From contig DAOUPU010000045.1 in assembly GCA_030625995.1 (NCBI GenBank), positions 1 through 14,345 of the forward strand: 14,345 bases of DNA, written 5' to 3'. This document shows, piece by piece, positions 7,512 through 14,345 of the stretch. This stretch comes from Flavobacteriaceae bacterium. Lineage in GTDB: Bacteria; Bacteroidota; Bacteroidia; Flavobacteriales; Flavobacteriaceae. The notes under the pieces were generated by a model. It was not told the origin of the DNA. It searched no databases and was given only the letters and a program-made list of their open reading frames with translations. Made by a program: the position numbers and the translations under genes. Every line of letters begins with the position of its first letter. Position 1 is the stretch's first letter.

Positions 7512-8981
7512 TTATAATAAATATATTACACCCAATAAACCAACTCCTCCGAGCACAACGGCGTAAGGAAAAGCCATTTTTACCATTTTGCCATAGGACA
7601 GATTAATTAATGGAGCTAATGATGAGGTAAGTAGAAATAAAAACGCTGCTTGGCCGTTTGGTGTTGCTACGCTTGGTAAGTTAGTCCCCGTATTAATTGC
7701 AATGGCTAATTTTTCATATTGCGAACGTGATAATACCCCTGCTTCAAATGCCGCTTCTATTTCGTTAATATAAACTGTTGCAACGAATACATTATCACTA
7801 ATTGCAGATAAAATCCCATTTGCAATGTAAAACATAGTAGGTTGTGTTGAAGTATCCATAGAAAGTGCATACTCAATAATTGGATTGAACAAATGCTGAT
7901 CATGAATCATCGCTACAATCACAAAAAAGACAACCAATAAGGCGGTAAATGGCAGTGCTTCTTCAAAAGCAGGACCAATTTGATGTTCATCGTTGATACC
8001 CATAAATGCGGTTTGAAAAATAATCAAGGCCAATCCTATAAAACCTACCGGAGCAAGGTGTAAGGCCAAACCTACAATCAGTAATATCATAGCAACAGAC
8101 TGAACAATAAGTTTGTGTTTTTCTTTTTGAGTTCGTTTCTCATCTTCTATTATTGTATAGTTCTCAATTATTTTACGAACGACATCCGGTAATTTTGCTC
8201 CAAAACCAAATAATTTAAGTTTTTCCAGAAGTATAGTCGTCAATAATCCTGCAAAGAAAACAGGGATAGTTATAACTTTCATTTGCATAAAAAAATCTAT
8301 AAAGTCCCAACCCATTTTTTCTCCAATTAGTAAATTTTGTGGTTCACCGACAAGAGTCATCACCCCACCAAGAGCAGTACCTACAACTCCGTGCATTATC
8401 AAACTCCTCATGAAACTGCGAAACTGTTCCAGAGTCTCACCACTCAATTGTTTTTTATCTAATGTTCCGTCTTCATCTAAGTCAAGATCACTTGAATGAA
8501 TTTTATGATATACGCCATAAAATCCAACCCCTACACTTATTAAAACGGCGGTAACGGTTAATGCATCTAGAAATGCAGAAAGGGCTGCAGAAAGAATTAC
8601 AAAGAATAGAGATAAAACTAGTTTTGATTCTACTTTAGTAAAGACTTTACTAAAAATAAACATTAATAATGGTTTCATAAAGTAAATGGCTGCAACCATA
8701 AACATCAATAGCAATATCACTTCAAGGTTTTGTTCCACTTCATGGTAGGCATTTTTCGCGGTTGTAAGATTTAAAGCTAATATTTGAATAGCCAAAAGAC
8801 CTCCTGATATTAATGGATAACATTTTAATGCCATTGCCAACGTAAAGATAAATTCAGCGATAAATATCCAAGATGTTATAGTTGCTCCAAGAGTGAAATA
8901 GGATATTATATTAAAAATCAGAAATCCTATTATTGTGTATTTGTACCATAAGGGACTATTCCCTAAGAAGTTTTTAAGCAT
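7512..8981 (-). CDS. nhaB: Na+/H+ antiporter NhaB
   Basis: This is a 489-residue polytopic inner-membrane protein with about 12 hydrophobic segments. The length is close to E. coli NhaB (513). Family motifs are clear: 'AFLDALTVTAVLISVGVGFY' at 136-155, 'GTALGGVMTLVGEPQN' at 201-216, 'SAISDNVFVATVYINE' at 392-407, and 'NTGTNLPSVATPNGQAAFLF' at 430-449. It exchanges internal Na+ for external H+. It is the last gene of an operon with a SulP transporter, carbonic anhydrase and a DUF2490 gene; its ATG is 14 nt after the DUF2490 stop. In that setting it most likely recycles Na+ brought in by Na+-coupled bicarbonate uptake, an inference from gene order. The C-terminus ends with no visible terminator before 7370. 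Confidence 0.95.
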   Translation of the reverse strand: MLKNFLGNSPLWYKYTIIGFLIFNIISYFTLGATITSWIFIAEFIFTLAMALKCYPLISGGLLAIQILALNLTTAKNAYHEVEQNLEVILLLMFMVAAIYFMKPLLMFIFSKVFTKVESKLVLSLFFVILSAALSAFLDALTVTAVLISVGVGFYGVYHKIHSSDLDLDEDGTLDKKQLSGETLEQFRSFMRSLIMHGVVGTALGGVMTLVGEPQNLLIGEKMGWDFIDFFMQMKVITIPVFFAGLLTTILLEKLKLFGFGAKLPDVVRKIIENYTIIEDEKRTQKEKHKLIVQSVAMILLIVGLALHLAPVGFIGLALIIFQTAFMGINDEHQIGPAFEEALPFTALLVVFFVIVAMIHDQHLFNPIIEYALSMDTSTQPTMFYIANGILSAISDNVFVATVYINEIEAAFEAGVLSRSQYEKLAIAINTGTNLPSVATPNGQAAFLFLLTSSLAPLINLSYGKMVKMAFPYAVVLGGVGLLGVIYLL

Positions 8982-8995
8982 TGTATCTGTTTGAA

Positions 8996-9685
8996 TTAAT
9001 TGTTTTTATTTCTTAAATCAGGATTGAATATTAAGGCAAATTGTAAATACCATTTTCCATAATTAGTAAGTTGTTGATGCATCATTCCTACTTGAATGCT
9101 TGTGGACTTATTAACCTGATAACCCAGTGCTCCATACAGTCTATTCCTGTCAAAATAGGGCTCTTTTGTATTTATAAAGATCTCATCGTATAATCCTAAA
9201 AACAGAGTTCCTTTTTCAATTTTTGGTTCATTCAAAGGGATAAATAGCATTAAACGATAACGAAAACGGTTTTTGTAATCTTGGTTTACCCATCGTTGTT
9301 CAATTCTAAACCTATGTTCAAATTTTACTCTTCCAATTTTATTGGTTAAAATAAATTGTTGCCAAATACGATGTTGTTTTGTTTCTGTTGATTTTTCATC
9401 AGATTCAAAAATATAGGAAGATATATAAGCTTATCCAGCAGTTACAAATGCTTTATTTGAAAAATGATAATTTAATCCAGTTCGCAACAATAATTGCTCT
9501 ACATTATTTGGAATTACAGTATGATTGCGATATTGTATTTCGGTATGAACACTAAATTTATCACTTACTCTATTTGTACCAAAATACATTAACCAATTAC
9601 CTGTTTCTTCTTGTGAAAAAGTAGAAAAAGATAAAAAAAGTAGCACTAAAAATAGATGCCAACTTTGTACATATGTCTTTGTCAT
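8996..9685 (-). pseudogene. DUF2490 domain protein interrupted by one in-frame TAA
   Basis: The two open pieces (9685-9431 and about 9430-8996) are in the same frame, 230 codons in all including the final stop, and read through as one DUF2490 protein. A signal peptide at 1-25 ends in FSQ. 'NWLMYFGTNRVSDKFSVHTEIQYR' (only in part quoted family motif) follows, then 'LLLRTGLNYHF' at 65-75. After the stop come 'HRIWQQF', 'FEHRFRIEQRW', 'FRYRLML' and a final strand ending 'WYLQFALIFNPDLR'. The TAA is codon 85 (9431-9433) in 'VTAG*AYI', where the family normally has Tyr, so one base change from TAT or TAC explains it. No frameshift is present and both halves look intact. DUF2490 proteins are exported and probably outer-membrane beta-barrels of unknown role. 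The ATG overlaps the carbonic anhydrase stop (ATGA), so translation is coupled. A sequencing error is possible. Confidence 0.85.
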
Positions 9686-10299
9686 TCCCTAATAAAATTG
9701 ACTTTTCCATTAGACACATCATACATTGCTGCTATAATTTCAATTTCCTTATTATTTTGCATTTCAGAAAGGATTGAACTCTCTTCTAAAATCCTATCAA
9801 TCGATAATTGGACATTTTTGAGAGCGACTTTTTCTATAAACTCGAAATTTATTTTCTTATTTTCCAGCTTAATAATGTCTACAGCAGGTTTAATCTTATC
9901 CAATAATAATGTAATATTTCCAAGTTCAACATTATTACAAGCCGCAGTTACAGCCCCACATTTTGTGTGCCCCATAACAACGATAATTTTGGCTCCGGCA
10001 ACTTTACATGCATATTCTATTGACCCTAATATATCTTCATTAATAATATTCCCCGCAACTCTTGCGCTAAAAACATCGCCTATTCCTAGATCAAAAACCA
10101 ATTCAACCGGAACTCTTGAATCAATGCAACTAAGTATAACGGCAAAAGGAAACTGGCCTTTACTTGATTCTATAACTTGTTCTTGTAGATTTCTCTTCGC
10201 TTTTAGGTTTTGTATAAATCTATGATTGCCTTCAACCAAAATTTCATAAGCATTTCTTGTAGATAGGTTATCTTGTGTATATTGTGTTTGCGTTCTCAT
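9682..10299 (-). CDS. Beta-class carbonic anhydrase
   Basis: This 205-residue cytoplasmic enzyme has the full beta-class active site: C58-x-D60-S-R62 in 'ILSCIDSRVPVE' and H111-x-x-C114 in 'MGHTKCGAV'. These give the Cys2-His zinc site and the Asp/Arg dyad. Other family segments are 'GNHRFIQN' at 24-31, 'GDVFSARVAGN' at 74-84 and the terminal 'IEIIAAMYDVSNGKV'. It interconverts CO2 and HCO3-. It is the second gene of the operon: 10 nt after the SulP stop, with its own TGA overlapping the ATG of the DUF2490 gene. No signal peptide is present, so it works in the cytoplasm on bicarbonate delivered by the neighbouring transporter. The ATG at 10299 is followed by a Gln/Thr-rich lead of about 16 residues, and no better start is seen. 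Confidence 0.96.
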   Translation of the reverse strand: MRTQTQYTQDNLSTRNAYEILVEGNHRFIQNLKAKRNLQEQVIESSKGQFPFAVILSCIDSRVPVELVFDLGIGDVFSARVAGNIINEDILGSIEYACKVAGAKIIVVMGHTKCGAVTAACNNVELGNITLLLDKIKPAVDIIKLENKKINFEFIEKVALKNVQLSIDRILEESSILSEMQNNKEIEIIAAMYDVSNGKVNFIRE

Positions 10300-10309
10300 A
10301 ATGTTTTAT

Positions 10310-12142
10310 TTAATTTTTATTTTCTTTTATCCAAATCAAACAAGATTTAAAATTGTCTATTATTTGATCTTTTGGTATTAAGTCAGGAATAATATCAATA
10401 CGTTCAAGCATATATCGGGGTTGTTCTAAAATATTGACTAACAATACTACTTTGCCTTGTTTGATCAAGTCAATCAAAACATCTTCCATTGCGTATAAGC
10501 CTGACTGATCCATATATTGCATTCTTCCCATTCGTATAATTATTGTATTCGCTGTTGGTGGTATTTGTTTAACTAATTGCTGAAAATAACTTGTAGAACC
10601 AAAGAATAAAGGACCACGAATATGTTTAATAAAAACATCCTCTTTTAAATCTTTAGGGATATTAATTTCATCGGGCCAGGCTTTTGATCTGTCAAACGAT
10701 TCTATACTTGATCTATCTTCTGTCATGTCGCCAATTTTTTTCATAAACATCAATGAAGCTATTACTAACCCTATTCCAACAGCATAAACAAGATTCCACA
10801 CAGATGATAATACCAAAACCACAATCATAATACTAACTTCAGTGCGAGGCATTTTTGGTATAGCTTTTAATCCTTTATAATCCATAACACCAATACCAAC
10901 AGTAATTAATATTCCTGCCAAAACAGCCGCAGGAATTTGAGATGCTATAGGGCCTAATGCCAATAATATCACAAGAAGTAATACACCCGAAATCATACCG
11001 GATAATCGGGTCTTCCCTCCTGCATTAATGTTAACTACGGTTCTGATAGTCGCTCCTGCCCCAGGAATACCTCCGAATATTGCTCCAATACTATTGCCAA
11101 TTCCCTGACCGATCAACTCTTTATTAGGCCTATGTTTGGTTTTGGTCATATTATCGGCAACAACAGAAGTCAATAAAGAATCTATAGCTCCTAAAAGCGC
11201 CAATGTCAATGCTGTAAAAATATAAGGGGTTATACTACCCAAACTAAATTCTGTAATAATAGCAAAATTAGGTAGAGGTAAACCACTTGGTATTTCCTCA
11301 ATAGGCCGGTAATTCAAATTAAACCCAATTGCTATTCCCGACATTACCAAAAGTGCAACCAAGGTACTTGGCACTTTATTGGTTATACGTTTAAAACCAT
11401 AAATAATAAGAATAGTTCCTAAAGCAAGTATAAGTTCTAACCAAATAATATTTTGCAGTGCTCTTGGCAGTACTTTTAAGGCTCCTATTACTCCTGAAGC
11501 CTCACTACTTGCAAGTGTTTGTGATTCTTTTAAAATTTGATCCTGAGTAATCTCCTCTGCTCTGGTTATCGTTTCTTTAAAATCTTCCAAAACTAAGATA
11601 CCTTCTCCCGCTTCATCTTTTAAAATATTATCTAATATAATTTCTTCAGCTTGTGGCTTAAATTGAGTTACAAATTCACTATCTTCTTTGGGATAATAAC
11701 CAACAGAAGGCAATATTTGTGTTAATAGGATAATTATTCCTATTGCAGTCATAAACCCGGAAACAACAGGATAAGGAATGTATTTGATGTATTTTCCTAA
11801 ACCTATCAATCCAAGACCAATTTGCATGAGTCCAGACAACAAAAATACAGTAAGAATAGCTGGTAATGCATTTGATACATCTCCGTCAAAAGCAGCAATA
11901 ATTCCTGCTATTACTACCATACTTACGGCAGTCATAGGTGCAGTAGGGCCAGAAATTTGTGTATTCGTGCCTCCAAAAAGTGCCGCAAAAAAACTTACAA
12001 AAATAGCTCCATAAAGCCCAGCACTAGGGCCTAAACCTGAACTAACCCCAAAGGCCAAAGCCAATGGTAACGCAACAATACCAGCAGTAATTCCACCAAA
12101 TAGGTCGCCTTTAAAGTGTTTAAAATCGAATAATTTTTTCAT
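10310..12142 (-). CDS. SulP-family anion transporter with STAS domain, BicA-like bicarbonate transporter
   Basis: This is a 610-residue protein with a SulP membrane domain (about 12-475) and a C-terminal STAS domain (about 502-605). The TM1-TM3 region has 'GITAGIVALPLALAFGVSSG' at 17-36 and the SulP signature 'TQISGPTAPMTAVS' at 61-74. The TM8-TM10 region has 'LLGAIDSLLTSVVADN' at 316-331 and 'GGIPGAGATIRTVVNINAGG' at 357-376. The 'DSLLTS' motif (D321, T325) lines up with the Na+-binding Asp/Thr of cyanobacterial BicA, and the surrounding helices match BicA better than sulfate SulPs. This supports Na+-coupled HCO3- uptake. The STAS domain keeps the D-x-S-G motif (D545-Q-S-G548). A hydrophilic, acidic insert at about 148-226 lies between membrane helices. 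It is first in the operon with carbonic anhydrase and nhaB. Substrate choice is inferred from residues and context. Confidence 0.9.
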   Translation of the reverse strand: MKKLFDFKHFKGDLFGGITAGIVALPLALAFGVSSGLGPSAGLYGAIFVSFFAALFGGTNTQISGPTAPMTAVSMVVIAGIIAAFDGDVSNALPAILTVFLLSGLMQIGLGLIGLGKYIKYIPYPVVSGFMTAIGIIILLTQILPSVGYYPKEDSEFVTQFKPQAEEIILDNILKDEAGEGILVLEDFKETITRAEEITQDQILKESQTLASSEASGVIGALKVLPRALQNIIWLELILALGTILIIYGFKRITNKVPSTLVALLVMSGIAIGFNLNYRPIEEIPSGLPLPNFAIITEFSLGSITPYIFTALTLALLGAIDSLLTSVVADNMTKTKHRPNKELIGQGIGNSIGAIFGGIPGAGATIRTVVNINAGGKTRLSGMISGVLLLVILLALGPIASQIPAAVLAGILITVGIGVMDYKGLKAIPKMPRTEVSIMIVVLVLSSVWNLVYAVGIGLVIASLMFMKKIGDMTEDRSSIESFDRSKAWPDEINIPKDLKEDVFIKHIRGPLFFGSTSYFQQLVKQIPPTANTIIIRMGRMQYMDQSGLYAMEDVLIDLIKQGKVVLLVNILEQPRYMLERIDIIPDLIPKDQIIDNFKSCLIWIKENKN

Positions 12143-12326
12143 TTTAAATATTATTTATGCATATCTAGCAACTAGCCATTAAATTATTTAAAGGCGATGC
12201 TTAGAATTATTTAATCAAAAGAGATTTATTTGTAAAAATGATTGTGAAAACTCCTTATTTAATCTTAAAAGTCTATTTAGTCGTATTTTGAAAAATCAAT
12301 ACTCAAAAAATAAAGAGTGAAGTAAT
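12143..12326. other. Intergenic region upstream of the SulP operon
   Basis: This 184-nt AT-rich gap between the small membrane protein and the SulP gene should hold the operon promoter, but no exact TAnnTTTG box is seen on the minus strand. The nearest is TATTTTTTG, with one extra T, near 12300. No terminator with a GC stem separates the two transcription units. Read-through from the TetR unit is therefore possible. Confidence 0.3.
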
Positions 12327-12656
12327 TTATAGTTCGGGAGGAGGTAAATGAATATCCGGCTCGTAACTTAAAAAACGGTTACTACCGCCAAAGTAGGAAA
12401 CTGATATTACTGTGAAGGTTCTGGTTTTAAAATAAAAAGATTGATGGATCTTTTCTTCATCACTATTGTCCTCTTTTTGTTCTTCCGTATTTTCGTTGAC
12501 TAAATTGTCATAGAATTCATATTTTGATTCTACTACTACAGCAATAATGATGATAACAGGTTTTGCGACAATAAATAACAGAAAACAAAAAATAATCCAA
12601 TGTTTCAGCGGATATAATAAGTTAAAATAATTATATGTGACTTTATTCCTGATCAT
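12327..12656 (-). CDS. Small single-span membrane protein, function unknown
   Basis: This 109-residue protein is not assignable to a known function. Residues 1-19 are polar (RNKVTYNYFNLLYPLKHW), one strong transmembrane helix follows at about 20-43 ('IIFCFLLFIVAKPVIIIIAVVV'-like core), then an acidic Glu/Asp-rich linker at 50-69 and an aromatic, Ser-rich C-terminal part ending 'PDIHLPPPEL'. Proteins of this build are remembered from other Flavobacteriia, but without a named family. Its ATG overlaps the TGA of the TetR gene (ATGA), so the two are cotranscribed and translationally coupled. A partner or target of the regulator in the envelope is a reasonable guess. The orientation of the protein in the membrane cannot be settled by eye. 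Confidence 0.7.
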   Translation of the reverse strand: MIRNKVTYNYFNLLYPLKHWIIFCFLLFIVAKPVIIIIAVVVESKYEFYDNLVNENTEEQKEDNSDEEKIHQSFYFKTRTFTVISVSYFGGSNRFLSYEPDIHLPPPEL

Positions 12657-13321
12657 CTAACAACTTTTAATACCATGTCAGTGTAGAATTCTGAAATTGT
12701 ATCCTTTCCATGTTTGGCATCGGTAAGTCCAGGCAAATGCTCCGCAAAAAACTTTTGTTGATGAGCACCTTCAATTACAGTAGAAATAAGCATATGTGGA
12801 AATTCAAATTTTCTATTAACCTCTAATACCATATTACTTACTCTTTGAACTACTTGTTTATATGTTTTGAAAAAGCCTTTTTCATTTTCGTGATCTACTT
12901 CTTTTGTATGATAAGCTTTAACAGATTCAGTCACAATGATATTACTTAATAAGATTTCGTCCATATATGTCGTAGGTAAATCTACACTTGTGGGCTGGAC
13001 TAAAATTTTGATCGTTTTTTTAAGCTTTTCAAGTGGCGAATCTATGTTAATAGTAGCAAATACGAGTTGATATTCAATCCAGCTCCAATACCAGGATACT
13101 AGATAAATTAGTAAGGTATGTTTATTTTCAAAATAACGATATATTGAACTTTCTGGAGACTCAATTCTTTCCCCTAACTTTTTAAAAGTGAATGTTTCAA
13201 ATCCTAGCTCATTTATCATCTCAATACTACTAGCAACAATTTTGCGTCCCAATTCAGAAGAATCAGGGTTTTTCATATATAACTTTGGACTAATTTCTAT
13301 ATGTATTTTCAGATTTTTCAT
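12653..13321 (-). CDS. TetR/AcrR family transcriptional regulator
   Basis: This protein is 222 residues from the ATG at 13321. The frame is open to an ATG at 13354, adding 11 hydrophobic residues, but 'MKNLKIHIEIS' is the usual opening of this flavobacterial group. The longer start would also place the promoter and operator inside the gene. The N-terminal TetR DNA-binding domain has 'SELGRKIVASSIEMINELGF' at about 22-41, and the helix-turn-helix with recognition helix 'ESPESSIYRYFENKHTLLIYL' (partly) at about 54-74. The C-terminal ligand/dimer domain (about 75-222) is rich in aromatic residues (WYWSW) and has no recognised ligand motif. Family members bind palindromic operators and usually repress themselves and neighbours. 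It is followed with an ATGA overlap by a small membrane protein. The next gene downstream is the bicarbonate operon, which it may or may not control. Confidence 0.88.
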   Translation of the reverse strand: MKNLKIHIEISPKLYMKNPDSSELGRKIVASSIEMINELGFETFTFKKLGERIESPESSIYRYFENKHTLLIYLVSWYWSWIEYQLVFATINIDSPLEKLKKTIKILVQPTSVDLPTTYMDEILLSNIIVTESVKAYHTKEVDHENEKGFFKTYKQVVQRVSNMVLEVNRKFEFPHMLISTVIEGAHQQKFFAEHLPGLTDAKHGKDTISEFYTDMVLKVVR

Positions 13322-13330
13322 ATTCAGTTG

Positions 13331-13362
13331 CAAATATAATAGTATTACTATCATATATGCAA
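13331..13362 (-). promoter_or_regulatory. TetR promoter overlapped by a 29-nt near-palindrome (candidate operator)
   Basis: On the minus strand TTG (13360-13362), a 21-nt spacer and an exact TATATTTG -7 box (13331-13338) make a good flavobacterial promoter, ending 9 nt before the ATG at 13321. The spacer and box form a palindrome centred on 13345. The inner arms ATAGTA/TACTAT are perfect, and over 13331-13359 12 of 14 base pairs match. A bound dimer would cover the -7 box, as expected for autorepression by TetR. Confidence 0.6.
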
Positions 13363-13479
13363 GTAATATAAATTATATTTTTCTAAACCAAGATTTCCAA
13401 TCGTATAAGTATATCTCTGAAATTCGTTAAAACCCTCATACAACCAATAGATTAACTAATATTATGCCCTGATTAATCC

Positions 13480-13494
13480 TTCAACCTGGTTGAA
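13480..13494. repeat. 15-nt palindrome TTCAACC-T-GGTTGAA
   Basis: Perfect 7-bp arms surround a single T. Another half-site, TTCAACC, lies at 13532-13538 in the same orientation. The arms contain GC pairs, which makes chance less likely than for the AT-only palindromes in this window. There is no T-run, so it is not a terminator. It may be a regulator-binding site. Confidence 0.4.
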
Positions 13495-13696
13495 ATAAAC
13501 ATTGGAAATACTGGGTAACATTGTTAGGGGTTTCAACCAAAATTTAAACTTATAACATAACCAAAATAGTATGTATCTGAAAGTAATTTTCCTGATATTC
13601 CTAACCACCCTTAAACCTACTATTAGTTAATCCCAAATTTATACAACTCAATGTGCATTTATAGTTACATCCATTCAACATACCGTTATTACTTAA

Positions 13697-13876
13697 CGAG
13701 TTACATACAATAAAAGAAAATCAAAGCTATTGATCGGATACCTCATTAATATCATTCAAAAATATTATACCGAAGAAGGTATTGAATTTAGTCGGTATCG
13801 AATAATCCTGAATAGAAACGGAATCCGAAGAATTGAAAAAGTTGCGTCGAACAATTTACAGCCTTCAGACGTATAG
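13697..13876 (+). pseudogene. Possible gene remnant, open frame without an ATG
   Basis: The frame is open for 59 codons between a TAA (13694-13696) and a TAG (13874-13876). The composition looks protein-like ('LLIGYLINIIQKYYTEEG', 'FSRYRIILNRNGIRRIEK') with a plausible amphipathic pattern. There is no ATG or GTG; the only alternative start is a TTG at 13730. No family is recognised. It may be a fragment of a decayed gene or an accidental open frame. Confidence 0.25.
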
Positions 13877-14082
13877 GTTAAAACACTAAACATCAGTTTA
13901 TTCAGTTTGATACCTCAATGGTTGGCCATGTGGTTTATTGCTAATTTTTTTTTAATATGCCATTCGAAATCGGCGGTTTGAATTTTACAAAACTGCCTTC
14001 TTAATGATCCAAATCACAAGTCAAAACCGCTAACTCAACAAGACTGTATATCGCCCTGATTTTTCTTAATATTATTTTTAAA

Positions 14083-14345
14083 TCACCCGAAACACAGTTT
14101 ATTGAAATTGTAATCCGGTGAAATTTCAATCGGTTCTGAATCTTTTCGAAACAATCTTGCATTCAGGTTGCCCTTTAAAATTATATCTTTTCCAATTACT
14201 TCTAACCAACTTCCTTCTCTTAATCCAATAACCGGCAATTGATTATACGTATGAAATTCTCTAATTCTAGTTTCTCGAGTCTCTCCTTTGTGTTTTGAAT
14301 CAGGGTCGGGATCCTGATAATGCGGATTTATATTAAATGGTATGG
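14083..14345 (-). CDS. pepE: Dipeptidase E (peptidase S51), C-terminal part only
   Basis: The last 86 residues of the protein are visible, and the start lies beyond the right edge. They align by eye with the C-terminus of enterobacterial PepE: 'PFNINPHYQDPDP' corresponds to the segment with catalytic His157, 'KGETRETRIREF' to the conserved 'KGETREQRI' helix, and 'VIGLREGSWLEV' to the segment with Glu192. The nucleophile Ser120 would be outside the window. PepE cleaves N-terminal aspartyl dipeptides in the cytoplasm and helps recycle peptides. The stop is TGA at 14083-14085, after an 'NKLCFG' end. The next gene in its direction is the TetR gene, about 0.7 kb away, so the two are not in one operon. 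Confidence 0.93.
   Translation of the reverse strand, partial: IPFNINPHYQDPDPDSKHKGETRETRIREFHTYNQLPVIGLREGSWLEVIGKDIILKGNLNARLFRKDSEPIEISPDYNFNKLCFG

Larger units (their letters stand above)
13363..14082. other. 0.7-kb region without a convincing gene
   Basis: No ORF with a recognised product is seen on either strand. The stretch contains a 15-nt palindrome at 13480-13494, a further copy of its half-site at 13532-13538, a start-less open stretch at 13697-13876 on the plus strand, a T9 run at 13945-13953 and a pair of inverted arms (GCGGTTTGA at 13973-13981, TCAAAACCGC at 14021-14030). It could be regulatory DNA, the remains of a lost gene, or both. Confidence 0.5.

Noticed and set aside
8996..9250. 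Second DUF2490 piece as an independent small gene starting at the ATG at 9250
   Set aside because: It is the in-frame continuation of the upstream piece; the residues before that ATG, back to the TAA, are family-like too.
9656..10225. Open frame of 189 codons on the plus strand
   Set aside because: It is antisense to the carbonic anhydrase gene, which has all the zinc ligands; the composition is Ser/Ile/Leu-rich as expected for a shadow.
12653..13354. Longer TetR start at the ATG at 13354
   Set aside because: The added 11 residues are hydrophobic and unlike the family opening, and this start would put the exact -7 box and the palindrome inside the coding region.
13973..14030. Inverted arms GCGGTTTGA / TCAAAACCGC as a terminator for pepE
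   Set aside because: They are 40 nt apart, have an unequal arm, and are followed on the minus strand by an A-run rather than a T-run.
1..14345. CRISPR array, tRNA, rRNA, insertion sequence or prophage
   Set aside because: No regularly spaced repeats, no RNA gene motifs, no transposase-like frame and no terminal inverted repeats were seen.

Overview
The window looks like a piece of a low-GC marine-type Bacteroidota chromosome, most likely Flavobacteriia. The signs are: protein sequences typical of that class (a TetR regulator with the flavobacterial 'MKNLKIHI' opening, a DUF2490 protein, a Spy-like Lys/Met-rich exported protein), signal peptides ending in FAQ, VYGQ or FSQ, TAnnTTTG-type -7 boxes instead of the E. 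coli -10, and few Shine-Dalgarno sequences. There is no rRNA, tRNA, CRISPR array, phage gene or intact insertion sequence. All of it looks chromosomal, and no large novel system is evident.

Left part (1-5034): a mechanosensitive MscS-type channel (minus, cut by the window edge), a YgiQ-family radical SAM protein (minus), a small exported Spy-like protein (plus) with a strong terminator shared with the convergent neighbour, and an exported alpha/beta-hydrolase-fold protein (minus). The last appears to have lost its catalytic Ser and His, so it is probably a pseudoenzyme with a C-terminal helical-repeat part.

Middle (5184-7369, plus strand): menB (menaquinone synthesis, of the type with a built-in Asp in place of bicarbonate), an FAHD1-like acylpyruvase/oxaloacetate decarboxylase-type hydrolase, and a short CYTH/triphosphate-tunnel enzyme whose start lies at the end of the FAH gene. 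A short degenerate 10-12-nt-period repeat lies between menB and the FAH gene.

Right-centre (12142 down to 7512, minus strand): a tight four-gene operon of a BicA-like SulP transporter with STAS domain, a beta-carbonic anhydrase, a DUF2490 protein and the Na+/H+ antiporter NhaB. Gaps are 10 nt, an ATGA overlap and 14 nt. The natural reading is a bicarbonate-acquisition module: SulP imports HCO3- with Na+, carbonic anhydrase interconverts HCO3- and CO2, and NhaB expels Na+. The DUF2490 gene carries a single in-frame TAA at codon 85 while the rest of its frame stays open, so it is a very recent pseudogene, a polymorphism or a sequencing error. This operon is the most interesting part of the window.

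Right end (12327-14345): a TetR-family regulator translationally coupled to a small membrane protein, preceded by a promoter overlapped by a 29-nt near-palindrome that is a good candidate autoregulatory operator. Then comes about 0.7 kb without a convincing gene, and finally the C-terminus of a dipeptidase E (peptidase S51) on the minus strand, cut by the window edge.
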